Source: Candidatus Dadabacteria bacterium
Lineage (GTDB): Bacteria; Bdellovibrionota_C; UBA2361; J135
Assembly (NCBI GenBank): GCA_003694225.1
Contig: RFKT01000009.1
Location: 1-11,020, forward strand
Direction: 5' to 3'
DNA length: 11,020 bases
The notes beneath the pieces were generated by a model. The model did not search any database. It had not been told where the DNA came from and saw only the letters and a list, made by a program, of their open reading frames with translations. Of this stretch, positions 1-10,309 are shown piece after piece (the first letter of the stretch is position 1; the number at the start of each line of letters is the position of its first letter). Position numbers and translations under genes: made by a program.

Positions 1-2971
<2,971 letters not shown>

Positions 2972-2975
<4 letters not shown>

Positions 2976-4300
2976 ATATCAATCTCAGATCCGGTCAAAC
3001 AAATTCCCGCAAACTCACCTATCTGTGAACTCCAGACGGAAGCAATGCCAAGATCTTTATCTTGAGAGCCGCTTATAATATCACAAAGGGGATTTTCCGA
3101 GGCTTTTTTAAAGAGATATTCTCTTCCCTGTTTAAGGATCTCTTCCCACTTGTAGAGCGCCCTTTTTGCAGGATCTTGCTTGGAGTTAAAGACCTTTAAA
3201 AGTTCATCCGCTATAAGGCTGCTTTGGTGAAATTCCTCTATGTAATCCCTTGCAATTTTCCTGTATGGTCCCTCAAAAAACTCTCTTCTACATTTTATCG
3301 ATTCTAGGGCTTGGCTAAGCTGTGAGCCTTCATAACGCCCAGGATTAATCTTAATTGCTATGTCATCTGGAAGCGATTCACCCTCTGCAAAATCGCAGGT
3401 TACTATAGGAACGCCTTGGCTTAAGCTGATATAAGGATAAGGGCCTAAGCCGCCATAGGCGCTAAAGTGGGTATGTATGGCCACAGAGGCTTTAGAAACA
3501 ACTTCCCTCCACCTTGCGGGAGATTTTCCCGTGATAAGATCTACATCGCTTACACCGAATTCTCTTAAGAGATCCTCAGCTTTTTCCTTTTCAGATCTCT
3601 TTATCATCCAGATAAGGTTAAATCCTTCTTTCTTTATGGCGGGAAGCACCTTGTGAGCCCTTCCTTCAAGCTCTGTAGATCCGCAAAATGCCGCTTTTAA
3701 AGTGCCGATTGCATTTTCTTGTTCGGGCCTATACGAAACAGGATGCGGGAGATAAAAGATGTTTGGAATTGGCAGATCCCTTCCTAGATATTTTAAAACT
3801 CTCCTTCGGAACTCGCCACACAGCCTTGTAGAGGAGAAAAGCGGGACAAGGGCTAGGGACGCTTCCCTCAGTGCAAAGGGGTCTGAAAAATCCTGAGGCT
3901 TCTTTGCGGGAAAGCGGATCTCTGCTTGGGCAAGGTAGGCTTCCAGTACATCTTGCCAGATAGAAAAAGTAAGCGGAGGGGGAGGATCGGACTTGAAGAA
4001 GAGATCGTGATAAAGCACTATGCCGGGCCTAACGCCAAGGTGCATCCTTATAAAATCACACTCTTTTTTATCTTCTACCTGGTAGAAAAATATGTCATAA
4101 GGACGCTTTCTATGCATCTCAAACGCCCTAAGGAAGCTATAAGTTTTGTAAGGGTAGGAGTTTTCATCTGAAACAAAGAAATCAATATCTATGAGATCCT
4201 TAAGAGAGGGGAAGACCTCATCTGTAAAGTATGCAGAGAGTGAATCTGTAGGCTTGTCCTTTGGATTTAGCAGAGAAAACCACGCCACTCTCACTTTCAA
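2972..4300 (-). CDS. Divergent GT-B-like glycosyltransferase, 442 aa
   Basis: This is probably a glycosyltransferase of the same surface-glycan pathway, but more divergent than its neighbours. The N-terminal half (1-185) starts with a Rossmann-like strand (VRVAWFSLL) and has no GGAE loop. The C-terminal half opens at FYLPHPVSYRP (182-192) and LKAAFCGST (201-209), typical of the second Rossmann domain of GT-B enzymes. It continues to VAIHTHFSAYGGLGPYPY (273-290), SQGVPIVTCDFAEGESLP (294-311) and a C-terminal helical region. At the place where GT4 enzymes have EX7E, it has Gly283 and Ile291. The start is TTG at 4300, six bases after GGAGG within a strong GGAGGAGGG; no ATG fits. It follows the upstream glycosyltransferase by 24 bases and overlaps the next gene by 4. 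A spore-protein-type glycosyltransferase or an enzyme outside GT4 is possible. The exact family is unsure. Confidence 0.8.
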
Positions 4301-4302
4301 AT

Positions 4303-4311
4303 CCCTCCTCC
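4303..4311 (-). promoter_or_regulatory. Strong ribosome binding site that fixes a TTG start
   Basis: On the minus strand GGAGGAGGG is followed by AT and then TTG at 4300. The match to the anti-Shine-Dalgarno sequence is the best in the window and decides the non-ATG start of the 442-aa glycosyltransferase. It lies entirely in the 24-base gap after the upstream stop codon, so this gene can start independently. Confidence 0.75.
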
Positions 4312-4324
4312 AGAAAGCCTTATG

Positions 4325-5395
4325 TTATTCATCTAAGGGAGAGAGAAGCCTTGAGATTACACTATCCCATCCGCCGCTAAACATAGGGGTGCCTTTAATA
4401 TAAAGGTGGCCATTTTCCCCCAACTTCGTCGCAAGCTCCCTATTTTCTACAAGTTTATTTACACCGTGCCCGATTGAATCTGTGGTTGGTTCCAGCACAA
4501 GCCCTGTTTCCATATCACGCACAAACTCAAGCACTCCGCCGCTATCTTTAGCAGTAATTACAGGCTTCCCTGATGCCATTGCCTCCAGTGTTACATAGCC
4601 GTAATCCTCGTCAAATGGAGCGTAATAAACGCAGAGGCAGTTTGCGTAAAGCTCAAGAAGGGTTTCATCATCAACTCGCCCTAAAAATTCAACCCTGTCC
4701 CATAGGTGGTGCTTGTCAATTTCGTTGTTGAAATATTCCATTATGCCATCTTCATCCGGCGTGCCCACAACCTTAAGGGATATAAAATTGTGGACGATAG
4801 GAAGCGCTTTAATCATAAGATCTATCCGCTTTATGTTGCAGATTCTTCCCACAGAGAGTATATAATCTCCGCTTTCTCCCCTTTTATACCGTTTCCCAAG
4901 CGGAAGGGGCGGATATAAGACCTCCCCTTCAATTCCGTTAAATCGCTTTAGCCTCCTTATAACATTTTCAGAGATGCCGCTTATATAGGAAGCCTCCCCT
5001 ATTGCCTTAGTGTCGCCTTCAAGGAGTGCTTCACGGAGCGCTTCATCTCTCGGATCATCGCTAAGATCACTAAACCTCGTCCCATAAAGCTCATATGCGG
5101 GTCTGTGCTGATGCACAAGCCAGATGCTTTTTTTTGTGTGCTTTGCATAGTAAGAGGGAAACTTTGTGGCTATAATAAGATCCACTACTTTGCCGGCAAA
5201 TTCCGAGAAATCTATCGATCTCCACATAGAGGCGTATGTCAAAAGCTTCTCCTTGCTGGAAAAGGATATCGGAAGATTCACTATGTCTACATTGTGGCCT
5301 CTTTCCTTTAGCTCGGATGCAAGAGATGAGCATAGGCTTTCCGCCCCTCCCCTTGTATATGGAACTTTGACGCCGAGTATAAGTATATTAGCCAA
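4325..5395 (-). CDS. GT4-family glycosyltransferase, 356 aa
   Basis: This is a probable retaining GT-B glycosyltransferase acting on a lipid-linked or surface glycan precursor in the cytoplasm. The first strand ANILILG is followed by TRGGAE (14-19), the GT4 acceptor loop. A conserved VHQHRP segment sits near 94-99. The second domain begins with YILSVGRICNIKR (178-190), where R184 and K189 are the expected donor-phosphate contacts. EX7E is present as E263 and E271 in DEDYGYVTLEAMASGKPVI. All hallmark residues are kept and the length is ordinary. The start is TTG at 5395, preceded by GGGGAA five bases away. The only in-frame codons back to the upstream stop offer no ATG or GTG. It lies 27 bases after the methyltransferase stop and is in the same reading frame as that gene. 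Sugar specificity is unknown. Confidence 0.93.
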   Translation of the reverse strand: MANILILGVKVPYTRGGAESLCSSLASELKERGHNVDIVNLPISFSSKEKLLTYASMWRSIDFSEFAGKVVDLIIATKFPSYYAKHTKKSIWLVHQHRPAYELYGTRFSDLSDDPRDEALREALLEGDTKAIGEASYISGISENVIRRLKRFNGIEGEVLYPPLPLGKRYKRGESGDYILSVGRICNIKRIDLMIKALPIVHNFISLKVVGTPDEDGIMEYFNNEIDKHHLWDRVEFLGRVDDETLLELYANCLCVYYAPFDEDYGYVTLEAMASGKPVITAKDSGGVLEFVRDMETGLVLEPTTDSIGHGVNKLVENRELATKLGENGHLYIKGTPMFSGGWDSVISRLLSPLDE

Positions 5396-5400
5396 GAGTA

Positions 5401-5406
5401 TTCCCC
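5401..5406 (-). promoter_or_regulatory. Ribosome binding site for a TTG start
   Basis: GGGGAA on the minus strand ends five bases before TTG at 5395. Between this TTG and the upstream in-frame TAA at 5423-5425 there are nine sense codons, none of them a usual start, so the site supports TTG as the start of the 356-aa glycosyltransferase. Confidence 0.6.
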
Positions 5407-5422
5407 GATAGTTAACTTTCCG

Positions 5423-6841
5423 TTATTCCTTTTCCACCACCCCTATAATGCAATAGTCTTGATGGCCGTAAAGAAGAGAGTTTAGCCTTCTGATGTTTCG
5501 ATTGAGTAGTTCAATCGCATAGCTCCATCTGGGTGTGGCAAAGTCTCCAACCTCAATCTCTTGGAGGGACGCTTCTTTACCAAAGGGGCTAAGCGGGATT
5601 ACATCCTTTACCTTAAGCCCGGCACCTTCCATAATAAATCTCATTGTATCTGGATGGAGCGGGAAAACATGGGTTGGATCCTTAAAGTAATTCCTTCCAA
5701 GTGCAACCAGCGAATCGGTGTTAATAGTCTCAAATATAACCGCCCCGCCATCTCTTACCTTCTCTATGGAGAGAGAGATTAGCCGCTTAAGCTTTCCAAC
5801 CTCTAAGTGCTCAATTACCTGAAGTGCTATAACCGCGCTAAGGGAGTTATCTTTGAGGTTCATTAGGTAATCTAGGCAATCGGCGTTTTCTACCTTAAGC
5901 CCCTTATCACGGCACATTTCAACCATAGCTTTATCAATATCAATCCCTACCCCTTCAATACCGTTTTCTCTTAGTAGCTCAAGAAGCTCCCCCCTTCCGC
6001 AGCCTATATCCAACACAGGCAAGGTGTGGAGATTGTATGCAGACTTAAGGTAGGAAAGGTAGAATTTCATGCGATCTTTAATCTCCTCCTCTGAGCCTCT
6101 ATATCTGTTTTCAAGCATAAGATAGGTGTAATCTTGAGCTTGTTCTTTGTGTGTTTCACTGCCCTTTCCGCTATTTCCTGTGCCTCCTATCTTGCTTATG
6201 ATTCTTTCAAGTCCTCTGGTGGCAGAGTCAACCTCTTCTACCTTTTGCTCCAGAGATTTACAAAGGGTGTTTATCTTAACAACCCTTTCATTGAGATCAT
6301 TTATCTGTCTCATTATCTTCTTTTCTGAAGACACAATATCTCCAAGCCTTTCGTCTCCAACTCTTTCGATTCTTTCAAGGGCTTTGGTTATATCTACATC
6401 TAGTTTCCTTATAAGCTCCCAAAAGATAAATGCGTCTCTGGCATCAACATATTTTGAGACCTCATTGAGGTATCTCACCAAACTTGCGTTAAACTCCCTC
6501 TCAGATTCAAAGTACCGTTTTAGCACCCCATCCCATAAAAATGCCATAAACTTCCGTTTAAGCCTTACAATTAATCTTCCTAAAAGCGGCCGATGTGAGG
6601 AAAGCTCCTCAGGGCAGTATGACTCAAGGGGATATGAGTGGTGTCTATTTAGAAACCTAAGCTCTTCTGAGTTAAGGAGCTTGCCGGCCTTTTGTTCTTT
6701 GCCGTCAAAATCTGTCTTTAAGGGTGTAAAGGGAAGATCCTTTTCGCTCTTTCTGGCTTCCAAGATCTCTTTTCTTATCTCCTCCATTACGGAGGCCACA
6801 TCAACCTTTGGACTTTTCTCCCTTTTTTCTGCTGTCTCCAT
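5423..6841 (-). CDS. Coiled-coil class I SAM-dependent methyltransferase, 472 aa
   Basis: It likely methylates a sugar of a surface polysaccharide, perhaps capping the chain. Residues 11-30 (KVDVASVMEEIRKEI) resemble the N-terminal segment often found in glycan-cluster methyltransferases and glycosyltransferases. A basic hydrophobic patch at 88-104 (GRLIVRLKRKFMAFLW) may touch the membrane. Residues about 150-218 form a predicted long coiled coil. The catalytic part begins with ENRYRGSEEEIKDR (244-257). SAM-binding motif I is VLDIGCGRGE (276-285), and the acidic motif II is GIDID (299-303) near GVGI. Then come NADCLDY (319-325), QVIEHLE (341-347) and the family segment DPTHVFPLHP (388-397). 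The ATG at 6841 has AAAGG 10 bases upstream. It is the first gene after the 132-base gap, so it probably heads the glycan operon. The family is clear. A chain-length or capping role is inferred by analogy with WbdD, which has a different domain order. Confidence 0.9.
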   Translation of the reverse strand: METAEKREKSPKVDVASVMEEIRKEILEARKSEKDLPFTPLKTDFDGKEQKAGKLLNSEELRFLNRHHSYPLESYCPEELSSHRPLLGRLIVRLKRKFMAFLWDGVLKRYFESEREFNASLVRYLNEVSKYVDARDAFIFWELIRKLDVDITKALERIERVGDERLGDIVSSEKKIMRQINDLNERVVKINTLCKSLEQKVEEVDSATRGLERIISKIGGTGNSGKGSETHKEQAQDYTYLMLENRYRGSEEEIKDRMKFYLSYLKSAYNLHTLPVLDIGCGRGELLELLRENGIEGVGIDIDKAMVEMCRDKGLKVENADCLDYLMNLKDNSLSAVIALQVIEHLEVGKLKRLISLSIEKVRDGGAVIFETINTDSLVALGRNYFKDPTHVFPLHPDTMRFIMEGAGLKVKDVIPLSPFGKEASLQEIEVGDFATPRWSYAIELLNRNIRRLNSLLYGHQDYCIIGVVEKE

Positions 6842-6879
6842 ACTCTCTCTGCCTTTAGCCGATATGATTGTCCGCTTAG

Positions 6880-6907
6880 ATTAGAACAAAATAGATGGTA
6901 ATAGCAA
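6880..6907 (-). promoter_or_regulatory. Possible sigma-70-type promoter for the glycan operon
   Basis: On the minus strand TTGCTA (6907-6902) and TCTAAT (6885-6880) are separated by 16 bases. They match the -35 and -10 consensus at 4 and 5 of 6 positions, and the -10 lies 38 bases upstream of the methyltransferase ATG. The -35 box touches the first palindromic repeat copy. This is a consensus match only; with AT-leaning DNA such matches arise by chance. Confidence 0.35.
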
Positions 6908-6934
6908 CGCCCCCTCAGGGGGCTAGTGGGGTGA
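6906..6934. repeat. GC-rich palindromic element, copy 1
   Basis: A 29-base unit is built of AACG, a perfect 6-bp stem GCCCCC/GGGGGC (6909-6923) with loop TCA, then TAGTGGGGTGA. It matches copy 2 at 28 of 29 positions, differing only at 6927 (T here, G at 6960). The similarity extends beyond the stem into the flank, which suggests a mobile or dispersed repeat family and not a lone hairpin. Confidence 0.85.
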
Positions 6935-6956
6935 AAATAACGCCCCCTCAGGGGGC
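6934..6956 (-). terminator. Possible weak intrinsic terminator after the TadG-like gene
   Basis: On the minus strand the copy 2 hairpin (6956-6942, a 6-bp all-GC stem with loop TGA) is followed by G and then TTATTTT (6940-6934), 18 to 40 bases past the TAA of the TadG-like gene. The stem is short and the T-run is broken, so termination may be partial. The T-rich stretch is not kept after copy 1, so the repeat may be serving this role by chance. Confidence 0.35.
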
Positions 6957-6967
6957 TAGGGGGGTGA
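6939..6967. repeat. GC-rich palindromic element, copy 2
   Basis: This is the second copy of the 29-base unit, at a period of 33 bases from copy 1. The stem GCCCCC/GGGGGC lies at 6942-6956 with loop TCA and is followed by TAGGGGGGTGA. Together the copies put four runs of four or more G on the plus strand (6918-6922, 6928-6931, 6951-6955, 6959-6964), so a G-quadruplex is an alternative to two hairpins. Confidence 0.85.
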
Positions 6968-6973
6968 CAAAGA

Positions 6974-9598
6974 TTAGTAATAAAAGGCCACTTCTCCCTT
7001 TTGAGCTGAGAGCATATAGCCCAGATCGCTTACAAAATTTGGATCGTAGGTTATGCCGGTATAAGGATTTTTTGCATAGGTGGAGATATAATATCTCTTA
7101 TTTGTCTTATCATTCAGGAAGGATTTAAATTTGGTATACATGGAAGTATCTGATTGATGGGTGGGAAGAACGGTGTTGTTATATGTATCACAGGTGGGAA
7201 CACCTGATGGCCTGCCGGCATCCCAGACAGGGCATAAAACAGCCGGTATTGACTGTTGAGGGATCACATATTGGTTTACAATTGCCTTAAATGCGTTTGA
7301 GAGAGATGACCAATTATCCTGTATAGTAGTAAGCATCTCTGTATACTCGCTTGTTCTTGTTCCAAGTACTACAGTATATACCTTTCCCCCCATTGCAGTA
7401 AAAGTGTCTAAATTGCTTTGTAAAGAAGAGAGTATTTCGGAGTCTGTCATTACTGTTTGCCCATTATAGTTAATGCCGTAAGGCCTTCCATCTGTAATAA
7501 GCACTAAGATACACCTTCCTGTGCCTCCAAACTCATTTTGAAATGAGGTGCATCTATCATTTGGTATAGTATTTTGGGTATATGTGCCTCCCGGCATTGG
7601 GGTTAGATCGTTTAGGAAGTGAAAAACACTTGCTTTTACACTCTTTTTTACTTCGGTGGGAAATATAAGTTTTCCCCTAAATATTGGACTGGTATTGTGG
7701 CCTTGAGGAACGGGAGGAGATGTCTTTGGATTGTAGTCGTTGCTTAGGCAGCTTGAACCTGCCGAGGTTAATTGTTCACAGCACCGTGGAGGTTGATTTT
7801 GAAATCCCGAGAGCAGGCTATAACAATCTGGCACCATCGTAATATCAGGGAAGCAGCGGGGAGCACCATCCATGCATATTACAGCAGCACCGGTTTCAGC
7901 AACTGATGACCCTGCTTTTCTACACCTAGGCCGATAGCTAGCGTCAAGATAGGTGCAATCAGGGCTTTTTACCTTTAAAGTATCGTAATAAACATTTGGA
8001 TTTGTGAATAGTGAAGTTGAGCAGTCTTCAGGTGGCGAAACGCAGAGATTTTGAATGTAGCACAACACATTTCCAGTCTCATAGGGTGTGTTGGATAGCG
8101 GCGCATTGTTATGCTTTGAAGGGCCGGTGCTACAATCAAACTCCCACGGATACTGCATTGATGGAGGAATAGATGAGTTAGTCATAAAGGCAGACCCTTC
8201 TTCTTCAAAAACTGGGGGTCTTGAGGGAAAACCAGTTGGATACTCATAGTAGTTTATCTCTTCTTCATATGTTCCTCCTGTTTCGTTTAGTTTATAATCA
8301 AAAGGAAAGCCATCATCTGAGAGAGAGTTATTTAGATAAGGCAGGGCTGGATCAAGCACATATGAATACTCACCAGCGCCTACTATTTTAATCCCGCTAG
8401 AATCTGCTAGTGTCACATATTTTAGAAGCTTCCTATAGAAGGTGAAATTTAGGAAAAACTGCGCAACCCTATCTGGAGCCATAGAGACAGGGACAGTGTC
8501 AGAGAATAGATCCTTTGGCTCTGTTATGGAGTATTGCTTAATCAGGGATCCGGTTATCTTACCTGTGGCATCAAGGGAGTAGTTTCCATACATTCCCTCA
8601 TCGTACATAAATACAGGGTATACGCCGTTGTTTGTAAAGGAAGGAAGTGTGGATGATACATTACTTTCTAGCCAATTTTCTACAGAAGAGGGAACTGCCC
8701 CAGCAAAGACAACAACATCTAAGTAAGGAGAGATCCTTCCGATGGCGGATGTAAGGAATATGGAGGTCTTTTTATAGTTCATGTAAAGTTCTGATGCTCT
8801 TTCATTTAATACAGTCTCTTGATCCTTTAGATAAGTATTGTATGAGGAGCATTCGCTCTCAACGGTTTGTGTGCAGCTTGTGGATGTGGCTGTGGTCGGA
8901 GGCCACTCAGTTGAGCCCTTGTTCCAAGGTCTTACTATCCTTGTGGCTTCATCGAATGAAAAGGGCATCATAGTCTGTATCTCCGGCTTTGGAACTACTG
9001 TTCCGCCGACGAGTCTTCCATTTGAGCCTACACCGCCGCTTGAATCTACCACATTGAATGCCTCTAATAGATCCTCTATTCCCCAGGAAGCAAGGCTCAT
9101 TGAATTATCAATCGCTATCTCGATATATGTAGGCTCTTGCCTTGCTACAGCCAAAAAGGCAGGCTTTATGGAAGAGAGGGTGGTTATAAGGCTGCTAATA
9201 ACTCCCTGCTCAATGGAGACAGAGGCTTTTACACCCCATCCTGTGGCAGGCGGCCTTATATGTTCAAATAAAAGCCTACTTCCATCTGTAAATGTCTGCT
9301 CGTTTGTCCCGTCAGGAGCAGCAGATTCAAATCCATAAACTTGAGCCATTGCGGCCATCTGATTTAGAACCTCTGAGACATTGTCTGTGTCAAGCTCATC
9401 GTAGCCGATATTATATGCTCCTAAAGCAACTATATTCATAGCTATAAACTGTGTCTTTAATTTGGTGACATTTGCCTCGCAATAAAGGAGAAAAATAAGG
9501 CCAGAGGCTATTATTGACATCACAAGCAAAAGAAACCACAGAACGACATACCCTTCTTCTTTCCTTCTATTAGAACTTTGTATCGGGTTAGTACTCAT
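6974..9598 (-). CDS. TadG-like pilus protein with vWA domain and Cys-rich insertion, 874 aa
   Basis: This is a probable exported, membrane-anchored component or tip adhesin of a Tad/Flp-like pilus. Residues 11-16 are charged and end in Gly16. They are followed by one hydrophobic segment (17-39), the usual TadE/TadG N-terminal anchor. A vWA fold is split along the chain: strand 1 with the MIDAS metal site D164-x-S166-x-S168, then DVVVFAGAV near 294-302, then GGT at 670-672, LVLITDGRPYG (698-708) and KVYTVVLGT (739-747). The span 330-650 is an insertion rich in Pro, Tyr and Cys. Twelve of the 18 cysteines beyond the membrane segment fall in 489-617, including a CC pair at 606-607, suggesting disulfides outside the cytoplasm. 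The ATG at 9598 follows AAGGA by 9 bases, and that site overlaps the upstream stop. A PilY1-like role is an alternative. The TadG-like assignment rests on the anchor, the vWA and the neighbours. Confidence 0.85.
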   Translation of the reverse strand: MSTNPIQSSNRRKEEGYVVLWFLLLVMSIIASGLIFLLYCEANVTKLKTQFIAMNIVALGAYNIGYDELDTDNVSEVLNQMAAMAQVYGFESAAPDGTNEQTFTDGSRLLFEHIRPPATGWGVKASVSIEQGVISSLITTLSSIKPAFLAVARQEPTYIEIAIDNSMSLASWGIEDLLEAFNVVDSSGGVGSNGRLVGGTVVPKPEIQTMMPFSFDEATRIVRPWNKGSTEWPPTTATSTSCTQTVESECSSYNTYLKDQETVLNERASELYMNYKKTSIFLTSAIGRISPYLDVVVFAGAVPSSVENWLESNVSSTLPSFTNNGVYPVFMYDEGMYGNYSLDATGKITGSLIKQYSITEPKDLFSDTVPVSMAPDRVAQFFLNFTFYRKLLKYVTLADSSGIKIVGAGEYSYVLDPALPYLNNSLSDDGFPFDYKLNETGGTYEEEINYYEYPTGFPSRPPVFEEEGSAFMTNSSIPPSMQYPWEFDCSTGPSKHNNAPLSNTPYETGNVLCYIQNLCVSPPEDCSTSLFTNPNVYYDTLKVKSPDCTYLDASYRPRCRKAGSSVAETGAAVICMDGAPRCFPDITMVPDCYSLLSGFQNQPPRCCEQLTSAGSSCLSNDYNPKTSPPVPQGHNTSPIFRGKLIFPTEVKKSVKASVFHFLNDLTPMPGGTYTQNTIPNDRCTSFQNEFGGTGRCILVLITDGRPYGINYNGQTVMTDSEILSSLQSNLDTFTAMGGKVYTVVLGTRTSEYTEMLTTIQDNWSSLSNAFKAIVNQYVIPQQSIPAVLCPVWDAGRPSGVPTCDTYNNTVLPTHQSDTSMYTKFKSFLNDKTNKRYYISTYAKNPYTGITYDPNFVSDLGYMLSAQKGEVAFYY

Positions 9599-9610
9599 AG
9601 CTATGTATCC

Positions 9611-10309
9611 TTAGAGATCAGCAGTATGCCTCCTTGGCACCATAAAGTGTTTCGTAACTACAACAGATGCCATAGGGATATCCTGAGGCTTTGAGCAGAT
9701 TATAAAAGATACAAACGGCATAAGGCTTTCATAGAGCCTTGTCCTTATTCCCTTTATATTGAGATCTAAAAGCTTTACTCCCAATCTTCCCCCATTGCTG
9801 TCAGAAAGAGCAGTATGGTTATTATTTGCTGAATAGGCATATAATGTATTAAATTTGCTTTGAGCATATTGAAGAACCATAGGTTTGTATGTGGCATCAT
9901 CTCCGCACTCTGCGGGATCAGAATTCCCGTATGAATACACAACTGTGGATACCGGAATCGATGTCTGCTTTACAGTTCCTTTGTTACTGTCTATCTTTAA
10001 ATACACAAGAGCCAGATAAAGCGCATAGCTTGAATCCGGAGCCCTCGCAGTAAAAAAATTTCCTATATCATCAACAAATTCCTGCATAGTAGGAGATGTG
10101 CTTGCGCCAAGTTCCTCAAATATGTGAGCCGAAGAATTGTAGACCATTGAAGCTTTCTGAGGCCCCATCATAATCTCGATGGCTAAGGCTTCATGGTACA
10201 TGCGGTGAAGCGATTCGGAGTATAGCTTTGAAAACCAAAGGACTATGGTAAGAAGGGTTATAAGCACTATGGCTGTTTCGATATATACTATACCCTCTTT
10301 TCCTTTCAT
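9611..10309 (-). CDS. TadE/TadF-like pseudopilin, 232 aa
   Basis: This is a probable minor pseudopilin of a Tad/Flp pilus, inserted in the inner membrane by its N-terminus. The short basic leader MKGKEG is followed by IVYIETAIVL and a hydrophobic run to about residue 26. This matches the G/XXXXE prepilin-peptidase rule, with cleavage expected between G6 and I7 and Glu11 at position +5 of the mature chain. In TadE and TadF of Aggregatibacter such sites are cut by TadV, and no TadV is in this window. The remaining 205 residues form a soluble domain with two cysteines, C135 and C205, which could pair. The ATG at 10309 overlaps the upstream stop as ATGA and has no clear ribosome binding site, so coupling is likely. 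It ends 12 bases before the TadG-like gene. The family assignment is from the N-terminus and context; the soluble part is not recognised. Confidence 0.8.
   Translation of the reverse strand: MKGKEGIVYIETAIVLITLLTIVLWFSKLYSESLHRMYHEALAIEIMMGPQKASMVYNSSAHIFEELGASTSPTMQEFVDDIGNFFTARAPDSSYALYLALVYLKIDSNKGTVKQTSIPVSTVVYSYGNSDPAECGDDATYKPMVLQYAQSKFNTLYAYSANNNHTALSDSNGGRLGVKLLDLNIKGIRTRLYESLMPFVSFIICSKPQDIPMASVVVTKHFMVPRRHTADL

Noticed and set aside
6147..6884. 245-codon open frame on the plus strand
   Set aside because: It lies antisense to the methyltransferase gene, is dominated by Ser and Leu from reversed codons, has no recognisable domain, and runs against the direction of every real gene.
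6906..6967. CRISPR-like repeat pair
   Set aside because: The 29-base repeats are separated by only four bases, there are just two copies, and they contain strong internal palindromes, so this is not a repeat-spacer array.
8838..9338. 166-codon open frame on the plus strand
   Set aside because: It is antisense to the TadG-like gene, whose vWA motifs are clear in the other strand; no family features are seen in it.
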